Of a stretch of DNA of 63,567 nt, positions 34,131 through 43,312 are shown one piece after another. The DNA is from an uncultured Bacteroidota bacterium (GTDB lineage: Bacteria; Bacteroidota; Bacteroidia; AKYH767-A; OLB10): assembly GCA_903881665.1 (NCBI GenBank), contig CAIRUC010000040.1, positions 1 through 63,567 of the forward strand. The letters are read 5' to 3'. The notes beneath the pieces were generated by a model, which ran no database searches, had not been told where the DNA came from, and was given only the letters and a program-made list of their open reading frames with translations. The position numbers and the translations under genes are program-made. Numbering within the stretch: position 1 is the stretch's first letter; every line of letters begins with the position of its first letter.

Positions 34131-35906
34131 TTAAATCATATTGTACCAATAGGCGATTCCGAAGATGGTAAAGGCCATATAGATAAGAGTAGGAATAAAT
34201 CCATAACGGATATAATCAATGAATTTATATCCTCCCGGACCGTACACCATCAGGTTTGTTTGATATCCGAAAGGTGTGAGGAAATCGGCAGAACTAGCAA
34301 AGGCAATTGTGAGTAATAATGGAGTGAAATTGGTTCCCCCAATTTGATGGCCGGTAGCAACTGCAATAGGGAACGTAATTGCAACAGCCGCTGCATTAGT
34401 AACGAACATCGTTAGCACGTTAGTGACAATATATAATCCTAATAAAATTCCTAAAGTAGGATGGATCCCTTGCGTGGCATTGATGACTGTTTCTGCGAAG
34501 ACTTTGTCGGCACCCGAAGCGCTTATTGCTTTCCCCACTCCAATAGCGAGAGCAAGCATAATCATTAGATCGAGATCCAGAGATTTTTTTATATCATCAA
34601 TGGTAACAATCCCTACAGCAGCAACAATTGATGTTAAAACAAAGAGCGACATAAATAAACTCGAAATATTTAATGCTTCAAGAATGAATGATGCGGCAAT
34701 GGCTAATATAATCCACTTAATTTTTCCTTTATTCTCTTTGTTAATTTCTCGTTTTTTGGAAACAACAATTAAGTCCCTTCCTGCTTCTGCACGGCTACGA
34801 AAATCTTTCCCAGCAATTACCAAAATAAGATCTCCGCTGCCTAATTCGATTTCTCCTACTTTGCCTGTTAATTTTTCTCCATGACGGTTCACTGCAATAA
34901 TTGCAGCATCAAATTGTTCACGAAAATTACTTTGATTAATTGGAATATCTATTAAGGCTGAATTCGGACTAATAATTACTTCAATTACTTCTAGCTTCCC
35001 TTTCAATGGATATTCTTCAATGTTAGCTAATGCTAAATCAGTTTGGTCATTTACAAGATCAATTACCGTTTCGGTTTCTCCAGCAAACATTAAAACATCT
35101 CCCGCTTGAATTATTTCATCGGGGGATACAGGAGCTATTGTTTTGTTGCTTCTTATAATTTCAACAATGTATAATCCTCTAAGGCTTCTAAGCTTATTGT
35201 CGTCAATTGATTTTCCTACAAAGGAGGAGGTAGCAGGAACAATTGTTTCTACCAAATATTCTCTCGGATCTTCTTTAAATTCTGTTAACGCATCTTTTCT
35301 GTTGGGCAATAATTTATCTGAAAAGAAAATCATATAAATGCAGATAGCAATCATAATAGGCAGTCCTACAGGAGTGAAATCAAACATTTTTAATGGAGTT
35401 AGCCCCGCATCAGCTGCTAATCCACTTACAACAAGATTCGTGGATGTTCCAATGACAGTTACCGTACCTCCAATAATTGCTGCCATCGATAGCGGCATCA
35501 ATACTTTAGAAGGGGCTATGTTTTTTCTTTTCGACCAGTCGTAAACGTAAGGTAACATTAACGCAACCAATGGTGTGTTATTTACAAATGCAGATACCCC
35601 CGCCACCGAAAAACTCATTCGAGCCATAAAAGCCCTGTATGACAATCCTGGGCGAAGTAACTTGTAAATCGACTGATCAAGTGCCGCCGATCGCTTTATA
35701 ACATCACTTAAAATTAAAAGCAGAAAAATAACGGCAATCTGCTCGTTCGCAAATCCACTAAGGGCTTCTTTCGGAGTGATGATTTGCAAAAGCATCAACA
35801 TCGCAATAGCAAGTACAAAAACGATAACTGGCTTTATCCACTCTTTATAAAGAGAAACAACAATGAAAAGTATTACAAGAGATACTATTATTACTGGTGA
35901 TGTCAT
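34131..35906 (-). CDS. SLC13-family (SAC1-like) sulfate permease with two RCK_C domains
   Basis: 591 aa. Membrane segments flank a central soluble part. The first transporter half holds VNNTPLVALMLPY and GTSTNLVVSG, the second FVTNAAAVAITFPI and FLTPFGYQTNLMVYG, which are the twin N-T and G-T-N signatures of the DASS/SLC13 transporters. Between them (about 215-390) lie two TrkA-C/RCK_C domains (SFVGKSIDDNKL.., IDIPINQSNFR..). This architecture is found in bacterial and algal sulfate transporters. First gene of the cysC-cysD-cysN-cysQ operon, so sulfate is by far the most likely substrate. Confidence 0.85.
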   Translation of the reverse strand: MTSPVIIVSLVILFIVVSLYKEWIKPVIVFVLAIAMLMLLQIITPKEALSGFANEQIAVIFLLLILSDVIKRSAALDQSIYKLLRPGLSYRAFMARMSFSVAGVSAFVNNTPLVALMLPYVYDWSKRKNIAPSKVLMPLSMAAIIGGTVTVIGTSTNLVVSGLAADAGLTPLKMFDFTPVGLPIMIAICIYMIFFSDKLLPNRKDALTEFKEDPREYLVETIVPATSSFVGKSIDDNKLRSLRGLYIVEIIRSNKTIAPVSPDEIIQAGDVLMFAGETETVIDLVNDQTDLALANIEEYPLKGKLEVIEVIISPNSALIDIPINQSNFREQFDAAIIAVNRHGEKLTGKVGEIELGSGDLILVIAGKDFRSRAEAGRDLIVVSKKREINKENKGKIKWIILAIAASFILEALNISSLFMSLFVLTSIVAAVGIVTIDDIKKSLDLDLMIMLALAIGVGKAISASGADKVFAETVINATQGIHPTLGILLGLYIVTNVLTMFVTNAAAVAITFPIAVATGHQIGGTNFTPLLLTIAFASSADFLTPFGYQTNLMVYGPGGYKFIDYIRYGFIPTLIYMAFTIFGIAYWYNMI

Positions 35907-36196
35907 AGATATTAAATTGGTTTTCGGAAGATAGAAAACGGGTTAACGAATTTACTGCAGATTTTCAAAAAAAATGCTCAATCTCAAAAAAATCTTACAA
36001 GAAGATTGAATAAGTCTATTTTTAATCAGCTATAGTTAATACGTTAAACCACTATTCAAGTTTAATTCCACATGTTAAACTGTGATTTCTTCCTGTTTAG
36101 CATACATATAGCATGTTTTTTAGCGAATAGATAGGTTTTTGATGAATAGCTAATTAAATTCGTACCAGTTTTATTGAATTTCCGTTACCTACGATT

Positions 36197-36796
36197 ATGA
36201 TTTTAACCTCTTTGTCTAATTCCAATTGCTTAAGATATTGCCGCGTGAAAAGAGTTTACTCTTTTTTGTTGCTATTACTTTTTTGTAGTGGGATGCTTTT
36301 TGCCGCCGACGTATTTATTGTAAAATCTTCGAAAGTTAAATTTAAATCGGAGGCTGCATTAGAAACAATTATAGCGGAATCGACCGAGCTTAGGGGAATG
36401 CTTGATGTGCAATCAAAAATTTTTGCATTTACTTTAAACAATGAAAGTTTTAATGGTTTTAACAGCCATTTGCAACGCGAACATTTTAATGATTACTATC
36501 TTGATACAGATAAATATCCCAATATATCGTTCTCCGGTAGGATCATTGACGAAATCGATTTTAATACTCCTGGAACATATACCGTGAGAGCCAAGGGTAT
36601 GTTGAATGTCAAAGGTGTTAATAGAGAAAAGCTGATTAAAAGTGTGGTAGATGTTAAATCGAATTCTATTAAAATATCAACCGATTTTACTGTTCTGCTT
36701 GATGATTATGGTATTCGTATTCCTCGTGTAGTAAACCAAAAAATTGCTTCTGAAATTCAAATTAGTTTAACTGCTTTTTTAGAGCCGCAAAAATAA
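36197..36796 (+). CDS. YceI-like secreted protein, operon partner of a LytS/LytTR pair
   Basis: 199 aa from ATG 36197; a GTG at 36245 starts directly before the signal peptide (VKRVYSFLLLLLFC...FAA) and may be the true start. The mature part is a YceI-like lipocalin-type beta-barrel: a FAFTLNNESFNGFNSHLQREHFN block, DKYPNISFSGRI, the MLNVKGVNRE turn and a final KIASEIQISLTAF strand. YceI proteins bind isoprenoid lipids such as quinones in the periplasm. It ends 2 bases before the sensor kinase gene, so the barrel is co-translated with the regulators and could present the signal. Confidence 0.83.
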   Translation: MILTSLSNSNCLRYCRVKRVYSFLLLLLFCSGMLFAADVFIVKSSKVKFKSEAALETIIAESTELRGMLDVQSKIFAFTLNNESFNGFNSHLQREHFNDYYLDTDKYPNISFSGRIIDEIDFNTPGTYTVRAKGMLNVKGVNREKLIKSVVDVKSNSIKISTDFTVLLDDYGIRIPRVVNQKIASEIQISLTAFLEPQK

Positions 36797-36798
36797 TC

Positions 36799-39690
36799 AT
36801 GATTAAAAAGTGCAGCATATTGTTTTTTTTAATGTTGATGGCCGTTGCTTCAAAGGCTGAAATTCCCTTTTTTAAAACGTTGCAAGTTGATAGAGAAAAT
36901 AAAAATCTTCGTATCAATACATTGTTTCAAGATCAGAAAGGATTTATTTGGGCAGGTACCGATCACGGTTTGTACATGTACGATGGTTTTGTTTTTGAAA
37001 AAATAATACGTGATACCGGTAATTTGGGAATGAATATCTCTTGTATTGCTGAAGATTCGAAAGGGGCTTTGATGGTTGGAACGGAAGAAGGGCTCATTTT
37101 TAAAAAAACACATGAACGGTTTCATTTGTTATCGTATAAATTGAAAGGTCCTGTAAGGGCAATTCTTGATTTAAATGAATATGGATTATGGATTGCTTCT
37201 TACGGAGATGGCGTATATGCTTTAAAAGATAGCACTTGGAAAAGAATACAGGGTTTTGCCGATAATTATATTTACTCATTAGTAAAACATCCTTCCGGAA
37301 TAGTATTGGCCGGATCTGATTTAGGATTGATTGTTTTTGAGATTAAAGATGGTAAATATTCTTTTAAATTAATCAATAGTAAATCAGGATTGCCCGATAA
37401 TATAGTAAGGACCATTAAAAATTATGATGATAATTCAGTAATCATAGGGTTTCAGGATAAAGGAATTGCATTATATAATATTAAGAATAATTCATTCACC
37501 ATTCCTTCTAAAGCTAAAAACTGGAGTTATGGCCCCGTTGAATGTATGTCGATGCTTCAGAATGAATTTTGGATTGGTACAGAAGGTCAGGGTATTGTTG
37601 ATTTTGAATTTAAGGGAGATAGAAGACTGAGGCATTTTAATAGAGCTAACGGCTTTGGCTATACTAAAATTTATGATCTGCTTAAGGATCGTGAAGGAAA
37701 TATTTGGGTGTCAGCCGATAATAAGCTTTTGGTTTCTCCAGGTGAAAAAGTGGAGGTTATACATAATAGCAATAATTTTTCTTTCGACAGTATTCAGGCA
37801 ATCACTTCTGATCCCGATGGATATATTTGGTTTAGTACTAATAAGGGCTTGTTTAGATATGATTATACGGCACCCGAAAATCAGAATATTAAAAAGTTCG
37901 ATTTATTAAAGAAAAAGAAACTTCATATCGTTTCTCTTTTTGAAGATGATTGGGGCTTTTTATGGATAGGAACATTTGATAATGGATTGTATCGCTTAAA
38001 TACACTTAATGGTGATGTAATGAGCTTCGGTAAGAAGGAAGGTTTAGCTAATGCGAATGTGATTTCTATTTCCGGCCGCGATAATAAATTGTGGCTAGCA
38101 ACACTTGGTGGAATCATTTCTTGTGAAATTATTGAAGATTCTAAAACACCGAGTAAATTGTATTATAAATTTTCTCGACCTAGCGATTTTAGTGATCCAG
38201 GAGAAGTATTTGTTTATGATGTTTTTATTGATAGTAAAAATCGTGTTTGGTTTGGTACAGATGGCAAGGGGATTAGCATGTATGCAAATGGAAAGTTTAC
38301 AAATTATACAAATTTTGATAATGGCAGAGGAAAAATTGTATATTCAATTACAGAGGATAAATTAGGTAATATTTGGTTTAGTACTTTAAGTCACGGGATC
38401 TATAGGTTTAATGGTAAGGTCTTTCAAAATGTAGGCATAAAGGAAGGACTACGTGAAGTTGAAATTGCTGGTGTAACTGCAGATAATGCTGGTAATATTG
38501 TTGTAGTGCATAGTCGTGGTATTGATGTGATTAATCCCCATAATTTCGAAATGGAATATATTGGCGGCGAAGCAGGGCTCGAAAATATTGATTGCGATTT
38601 GAATTCGCTTACCTCCGATCGTAAAGGCAATATTTGGATTGGTTCACAAAGAGGGTTAATTCGTTTTTGTAATTATAAAAAAGGGGTCTCTACATATCCG
38701 CTTACTAATATCAGAAGGATTTATACTTTTATGAAGCCTGGTAAGGGAATTAATGATTCCGTTTTTGAATACAATCAAAACCAAATTTCAATTGAGTTTA
38801 TTGGTCTTTGGTTTAATAATCCAGAAGCAGTGTTGTACCGATATCGGTTGGCAGGCTACAGTGATCAATGGCTTTTAACACATGATCGTATTGTTACATT
38901 TCCTAATCTTCCTCCAGGTAAATATAATTTTGAATTGGAAGCGTCTAATAATAATAGGTTTGTAAATCCGTATACTGCTTCCTATTCTTTTAATGTAAAA
39001 AAACCAATTTGGAAAGAAGGATGGTTTTTGTTTTTGGTTCTTATTTTAATTGTTGCAACTATTGTTCTCGTTATTAAAGATCGAGAAAAACGTTGGCGTC
39101 AATTAGAATCTATAGAGAAAGAAAAAATGGAGTACCAATATGAAACTTTGAAGAGTCAAATTAATCCTCATTTTTTATTTAATAGTTTTAATACGCTAAT
39201 TACAACTATCGACGATGATAAAGAAAAGGCGATTGATTACGTAGAAACATTATCTGATTATTTTAGAAGTATGCTGCAATATCGTGATATGAATACTATT
39301 TCTTTGAAGGAGGAGTTAGTTGTCGTTAATAGTTATTTCTATCTTCAGCAAAAAAGATATGGAAAGTATGTCGATTTGAAAATTGATATTCCAGAGGATT
39401 GGCTTCTTCAATATCGAGTTCCGCCATTGTCGATTCAGTTGTTGATAGAAAATTGTATTAAGCATAACTCGGTTTCACATGAAACGCCATTGTATATTCA
39501 TTTGATGGCAAGCTCACGAGAAACGTTATTGATAAATAATAATTTGAATCCGAAAAAACAATCCGATCCGAGTACTGGAATAGGAATTGAAAATATTGTC
39601 AATCGTTTCAAAATACTTTCTAATAAAGAGGTGTTTATTAAAAAGGATGATAAAACATTTAGTGTTGAAATACCCTTAATCCCGGCATAA
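36799..39690 (+). CDS. LytS-type sensor histidine kinase with reg_prop propeller and Y_Y_Y domain
   Basis: 963 aa. Signal peptide 1-20. Residues about 25-640 contain repeated two-component-regulator propeller motifs (IWAGTDHGLYMYDG, IWFSTNKGLFRYD, VWFGTDGKGISMY, IWIGSQRGLIRF), forming a periplasmic double propeller. A Y_Y_Y domain precedes one membrane helix at about 735-755 (GWFLFLVLILIVATIVLVI). The kinase core is of the LytS His_kinase type, with INPHFLFNSFNTL (His791) and a C-terminal ATPase region with IENCIKHN and GIGIENIVNRF. Unlike hybrid SusR-like regulators it lacks a receiver and DNA-binding domain; these are in the next gene, 2 bases away. Confidence 0.9.
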   Translation: MIKKCSILFFLMLMAVASKAEIPFFKTLQVDRENKNLRINTLFQDQKGFIWAGTDHGLYMYDGFVFEKIIRDTGNLGMNISCIAEDSKGALMVGTEEGLIFKKTHERFHLLSYKLKGPVRAILDLNEYGLWIASYGDGVYALKDSTWKRIQGFADNYIYSLVKHPSGIVLAGSDLGLIVFEIKDGKYSFKLINSKSGLPDNIVRTIKNYDDNSVIIGFQDKGIALYNIKNNSFTIPSKAKNWSYGPVECMSMLQNEFWIGTEGQGIVDFEFKGDRRLRHFNRANGFGYTKIYDLLKDREGNIWVSADNKLLVSPGEKVEVIHNSNNFSFDSIQAITSDPDGYIWFSTNKGLFRYDYTAPENQNIKKFDLLKKKKLHIVSLFEDDWGFLWIGTFDNGLYRLNTLNGDVMSFGKKEGLANANVISISGRDNKLWLATLGGIISCEIIEDSKTPSKLYYKFSRPSDFSDPGEVFVYDVFIDSKNRVWFGTDGKGISMYANGKFTNYTNFDNGRGKIVYSITEDKLGNIWFSTLSHGIYRFNGKVFQNVGIKEGLREVEIAGVTADNAGNIVVVHSRGIDVINPHNFEMEYIGGEAGLENIDCDLNSLTSDRKGNIWIGSQRGLIRFCNYKKGVSTYPLTNIRRIYTFMKPGKGINDSVFEYNQNQISIEFIGLWFNNPEAVLYRYRLAGYSDQWLLTHDRIVTFPNLPPGKYNFELEASNNNRFVNPYTASYSFNVKKPIWKEGWFLFLVLILIVATIVLVIKDREKRWRQLESIEKEKMEYQYETLKSQINPHFLFNSFNTLITTIDDDKEKAIDYVETLSDYFRSMLQYRDMNTISLKEELVVVNSYFYLQQKRYGKYVDLKIDIPEDWLLQYRVPPLSIQLLIENCIKHNSVSHETPLYIHLMASSRETLLINNNLNPKKQSDPSTGIGIENIVNRFKILSNKEVFIKKDDKTFSVEIPLIPA

Positions 39691-39692
39691 TT

Positions 39693-40460
39693 ATGAAAAT
39701 TCTTATCATTGAAGATGAAGCACCTGCTGCTGAACGTCTAAAAAAATTGATTCTCGAAATTGTACCCGAAGCTATAATTCCAGAATCTCCTGTTAGTATT
39801 AAGTCGGCTGTTAAATGGCTAAAAGAAAATCCTGCTCCTGATTTGTTGTTTATGGATATTCATCTTGCCGATGGACATAGCTTCGAGGTCTTTAATGAAG
39901 TTCAAGTGGCTGTTCCTGTAATCTTTGTTACTGCATATGATCAATACGCTCTCGAGGCGTTTAAGGTAAATAGTATTGATTATTTATTGAAACCCGTGAA
40001 GAAAGAAGAACTTATTAGAGCCATGGAGAAGTTTAAACTACTTACTGCGCTAAGTTCTATTCAAGTGCAGGCCTTGTTACAACAAATAAATGCTGTTCAA
40101 CCTTCAAAGGAATTGCAAAAGCGAATTATCATTAGATATGGTGATACTATTAAAATGGTAGAAATTGCAGACATTGCTTATTTTTATACAGAAGACAAAA
40201 TTAATTTTCTTTGCACTAAGGAAAATCTGCGCTATCCGATTGACCAAAATTTGGATGAGCTAGAAACCTTCATTGAACCTTCATTGTTTTTTAGAATCAA
40301 TCGCCAATTTATAATAAATATTTCTGCAATCGATAAAATGTTGGCGTGGTCGAAGTCTCGTGTGAAAATTGTGCTAAAGCCTATTTGTGAACATGAAACA
40401 ATTGTGAGTACCGAACGATCTCCTCATTTTAAAGAGTGGCTTACTGGAACTTCAAAATAA
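39693..40460 (+). CDS. LytTR-type DNA-binding response regulator
   Basis: 255 aa. Receiver domain 1-120: IIEDE acid pocket, phospho-acceptor Asp55 in FMDIHLADG, Thr in FVTAYDQY and Lys in YLLKPVKK. LytTR DNA-binding domain about 138-250, with IIIRYGDTIKMVEIADIAYFYTED and a later LFFRINRQFIINISAID block. Cognate partner of the sensor kinase immediately upstream. Target genes are unknown; the c-heme/YceI module starting 108 bases downstream on the same strand is a plausible target. Confidence 0.93.
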   Translation: MKILIIEDEAPAAERLKKLILEIVPEAIIPESPVSIKSAVKWLKENPAPDLLFMDIHLADGHSFEVFNEVQVAVPVIFVTAYDQYALEAFKVNSIDYLLKPVKKEELIRAMEKFKLLTALSSIQVQALLQQINAVQPSKELQKRIIIRYGDTIKMVEIADIAYFYTEDKINFLCTKENLRYPIDQNLDELETFIEPSLFFRINRQFIINISAIDKMLAWSKSRVKIVLKPICEHETIVSTERSPHFKEWLTGTSK

Positions 40461-40567
40461 ATAAATCGTACTTAAATTCTTATTCAAAGTTCTTTTTTCC
40501 TCTTTCAACAACTTGCGTGCAATAATGTAAGTGGTGTCGACGTAATTTAGCACCGACACTTAGAAAA

Positions 40568-41296
40568 ATGAAGAACAATATCTTATTATTTGTATTAGTT
40601 TCAGTACTTGTTACTGAATTATTTTCTTCATGTAAGCATGATATTCCTCAGCCATTAATTATTTTAAATAACGGAAACAATGGGATTGGTAACGGTAATG
40701 TTTCTTTACCTCCTTGTAACTCAGATTCTATCTATTTCGACGAACAAATAGCACCTATTCTCGTTTCCAATTGCACCACGCAGGGTTGTCACAATTCTAT
40801 TTCACATATAGAAGGAATTGATTTATCTTCGTATGCCGCTGTAATGGCTTCAGATGTGGTTAATCCATTTCATGCCTCTAGCAGTAATTTAGTAAAATCA
40901 ATTGTGACTAATAATCCTGGCGACGTGATGCCTCCTTCCCCTTCTGCTCATTTACTAATAGCTCAAGTTGATCTAATAAAAAATTGGATTAATCAAGGTG
41001 CGTTAAATTTGCATTGTGATGCAGGCTGTGATACTACTTATGTAACGTATAGTGGAATAATTGCGCCTCTTATGACAAATTACTGTAATGGCTGTCATGG
41101 TGGTGTTTCTCCTAGCGGCGGAATTAATTTAATGAGTTATGCTGATGTTGCTGTTTTTGCCGCAAATGGATCTCTTTATGGATGTGTATCTCATGATCCA
41201 TTTTGGAGTCCCATGCCAAAAAATTCTACAATGATGCCACAATGTAAAATCGACCAAATAAGAATATGGGTGAATGCTGGTGCACCCCAAAACTAA
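40568..41296 (+). CDS. Di-heme c-type cytochrome-like lipoprotein
   Basis: 242 aa. Lipoprotein-like signal with Cys at residue 22 (LFSSC). Two candidate haem c sites: CTTQGCH at 69-75 (CX4CH spacing) and CNGCH at 173-177 (classical CXXCH). Both follow the same IAP.L.(S/T)NYC or NC strand, so the protein looks like two repeats. Possible Met ligands are in VMPPSP and PMPKNSTMMPQC. Similar two-repeat proteins are found in Bacteroidota and resemble planctomycete-type cytochromes. Expected on the periplasmic or outer face of a membrane. First gene of a five-gene module. Confidence 0.75.
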   Translation: MKNNILLFVLVSVLVTELFSSCKHDIPQPLIILNNGNNGIGNGNVSLPPCNSDSIYFDEQIAPILVSNCTTQGCHNSISHIEGIDLSSYAAVMASDVVNPFHASSSNLVKSIVTNNPGDVMPPSPSAHLLIAQVDLIKNWINQGALNLHCDAGCDTTYVTYSGIIAPLMTNYCNGCHGGVSPSGGINLMSYADVAVFAANGSLYGCVSHDPFWSPMPKNSTMMPQCKIDQIRIWVNAGAPQN

Positions 41297-41439
41297 AAAT
41301 TAAAGTTAAATTGAATAGGTCATCTCAAAGTGTTACTATATATTCATTTTTACTAATGCGAACGAAATGTTGTTTGCCGAGTTCTCCCAATTAAAAATAA
41401 AAATCTGGAATGTTGCCAGCATATTAAATACTAAACAAA

Positions 41440-41850
41440 ATGAAAGTACTTAAGATCGTATTAGTGATTGCCATTATTGGAGCATTAGTTGGCTATTATA
41501 TGTATAATAAACCAGTTTCAGGTTTAGAGAATGAAACACCGGCTTTTACCATGAAGGCAGATGAATTATTTACTTCATTCGAAAGTGATGAGGCTAGTGC
41601 AAATAAAAAGTACATTGGGAAAATAATTCAGGTTTCAGGAAATGTACAGTCAGTAAATCATGATGAAGATGGTAAAACAAGTTATACTTTGCAAACTGCT
41701 GGTGGCATGTTTGGTGTTATCTGCAGAATTGACTCCTTGAATTCTAACGTTCTCGGTGTTTCTGTTGGGCAGTCCATTTCGATGAAAGGCGAGTGCACTG
41801 GAATGCTTATGGACGTTGTGCTTGTTCGTTGCGTTAATGTAAAAAAATAA
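41440..41850 (+). CDS. Membrane-anchored OB-fold (tRNA_anti-like) protein
   Basis: 136 aa. One N-terminal membrane segment or signal anchor (about 4-21, VLKIVLVIAIIGALVGYYM) followed by a small beta-barrel: FTMKADELFTSFESDE, KKYIGKIIQVSGNVQSV, YTLQT..., VGQSISMKGECTGMLMDVVLVRC. This is the tRNA_anti-like OB-fold pattern of short Bacteroidota proteins whose role is unknown. Sits between the cytochrome and the Reeler-haem protein in the same direction, so probably co-expressed. Confidence 0.75.
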   Translation: MKVLKIVLVIAIIGALVGYYMYNKPVSGLENETPAFTMKADELFTSFESDEASANKKYIGKIIQVSGNVQSVNHDEDGKTSYTLQTAGGMFGVICRIDSLNSNVLGVSVGQSISMKGECTGMLMDVVLVRCVNVKK

Positions 41851-41895
41851 AAAATAAAAATAACCCATTCAAAACCATTATAAACCCTTATTAAA

Positions 41896-42732
41896 ATGAA
41901 AAGAAAATTACTATTTAGCTTAACAGCTGTAGCTCTAGTTGCGATTACCTTCGGTTCTTATCGCACAATTAGTAATCCTAGTGGTGCACCTGCAGGAGTT
42001 GCTAATGATCCTTTATCTGGTTCTTTAACTTGTACAGATTGTCATAGTGGAAATGCTTCTACTGTTTCTGGATGGATTACTTCTAATATTCCTGCTGCTG
42101 GTTACACGCCAGGACAAACCTATACAATTACAGGTACGTGTACTTCTGCAGGGAAAGTTCGATTTGGTTTCGAAATGTCTCCACAAAATTCTGCAGGAAC
42201 TAAATTAGGAACCTTAATTATTACTAGTGCTTCTACAACTAAGTTGGTAGGGTCAAATAAATATATTACACACACTACTTCAGGTAATTCTGGAACGAGT
42301 CCTAAAGCATGGTCGTTCAACTGGACAGCTCCTGCCGCAGGAGTTGGCCCAGTAACATTCTATGGCGCGTTTATGGGGTCTAATAATAATACTACAACTT
42401 CAGGCGATATTACCTACAGAACATCAACTATTTTTCATGAAGCAGTTGCTTCGGGAATTAGCGAAATAAAAGCAAATACGTCTGATTTAAATGTAATCAA
42501 CTTAGGAGGATCGCTTCATCTTTCGTATACGGCAAAGTATACCGACAATTCAAATGTTGAATTATATGATATCAAAGGCTCATTAGTTTCTCGCGAAGCA
42601 TTCGGAAAACAATCTGCTGGAAATATTTCATTAGAAATGACGTTGTCTAATTCAATGAAATCTGGCGTGTATATTGTAAAGGTGATTCAAGGTTCTGAAG
42701 TCCTTACTAAAAAGACGCTTTTAACCTTCTAA
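41896..42732 (+). CDS. Reeler-like (choice-of-anchor V) secreted protein with c-haem motif
   Basis: 278 aa. Signal peptide 1-20 or so. A haem-attachment motif CTDCH lies at residues 46-50, soon after GAPAG. The next 130 residues form a Reeler-like beta-sandwich (YTPGQTYTITGTCT, VRFGFEMSPQN, KAWSFNWTAP, VTFYGAFM), the NCBI choice-of-anchor V type. The C-terminal 80 residues (SDLNVINLGG ... GVYIVKVIQGSEVLTKKTLLTF) resemble a T9SS type A sorting domain, though without the YPNP block. So it is an outward-facing haem protein. Lies 45 bases after the OB-fold gene and 22 before a YceI gene. Confidence 0.78.
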   Translation: MKRKLLFSLTAVALVAITFGSYRTISNPSGAPAGVANDPLSGSLTCTDCHSGNASTVSGWITSNIPAAGYTPGQTYTITGTCTSAGKVRFGFEMSPQNSAGTKLGTLIITSASTTKLVGSNKYITHTTSGNSGTSPKAWSFNWTAPAAGVGPVTFYGAFMGSNNNTTTSGDITYRTSTIFHEAVASGISEIKANTSDLNVINLGGSLHLSYTAKYTDNSNVELYDIKGSLVSREAFGKQSAGNISLEMTLSNSMKSGVYIVKVIQGSEVLTKKTLLTF

Positions 42733-42754
42733 AATAAATTTAATTCAAAACAAT

Positions 42755-43306
42755 ATGAAACGCATTCTCTTTATCATTGCTTTAGTAGCATCAATTAGCG
42801 CCTCTGCTCAGGAACGTTATTTCACCCGTGGGGCTAGTGTATCTTTCTTTGCAGACGGATCAAATACGCCAGAAAAAATTGAAGCACACAATGGTCAGGG
42901 TACAAGTGTATTTGATGCTAAAACTGGTCAATTTGAATTCGCAATCCTTATGAAGGCTTTCGAATTTGAAAAGGCCCTAATGCAAGATCACTTTCACGAA
43001 AATTATGTTGAATCTGAAAAGTATCCTAAATCTACTTTTAAAGGTAATGTACTTGATATGACGAAAGTGGATCTTACAAAGGATGGAGCTTATCCTGTAA
43101 AAGTAAAAGGTAATTTGATGCTTCATGGTGTTACTAAGGAGATAATCGCCGATGCTACCTTTACTGTAAAAGGTGGAAAAGTAAGTGCCGCTTCAACATT
43201 TAAAATATTGTTAGCAGATTATAAGGTAGAAATACCTAGTTTAGTAAAGGATAAAATTTCTAAAGATGTTAGAATTGTAGTTGATGCCAGCTACACAAAA
43301 ATGTAA
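42755..43306 (+). CDS. YceI-like periplasmic protein (second copy)
   Basis: 183 aa. Signal peptide 1-19 (ends SASAQ). YceI-like barrel with GASVSFFADGSNTPEKIEAH, FEFAILMKAFEFEKALMQDH, the HENYVESEKYPKSTFKGN block, GNLMLHGVTKEI and a final RIVVDASYTK strand. A putative lipid or quinone binder. Diverged from the copy at 36197-36796 but with the same core blocks. Between a haem protein and a DUF5777 barrel (gap of 6 bases), which supports a membrane redox or lipid-related role. Confidence 0.88.
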   Translation: MKRILFIIALVASISASAQERYFTRGASVSFFADGSNTPEKIEAHNGQGTSVFDAKTGQFEFAILMKAFEFEKALMQDHFHENYVESEKYPKSTFKGNVLDMTKVDLTKDGAYPVKVKGNLMLHGVTKEIIADATFTVKGGKVSAASTFKILLADYKVEIPSLVKDKISKDVRIVVDASYTKM

Positions 43307-43312
43307 TTAATT

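Noticed and set aside
34423..34884. Open frame of 153 codons on the plus strand inside the permease gene
   Set aside because: It is antisense to a well-supported SLC13 protein, has no recognisable domain and is explained by codon shadowing.
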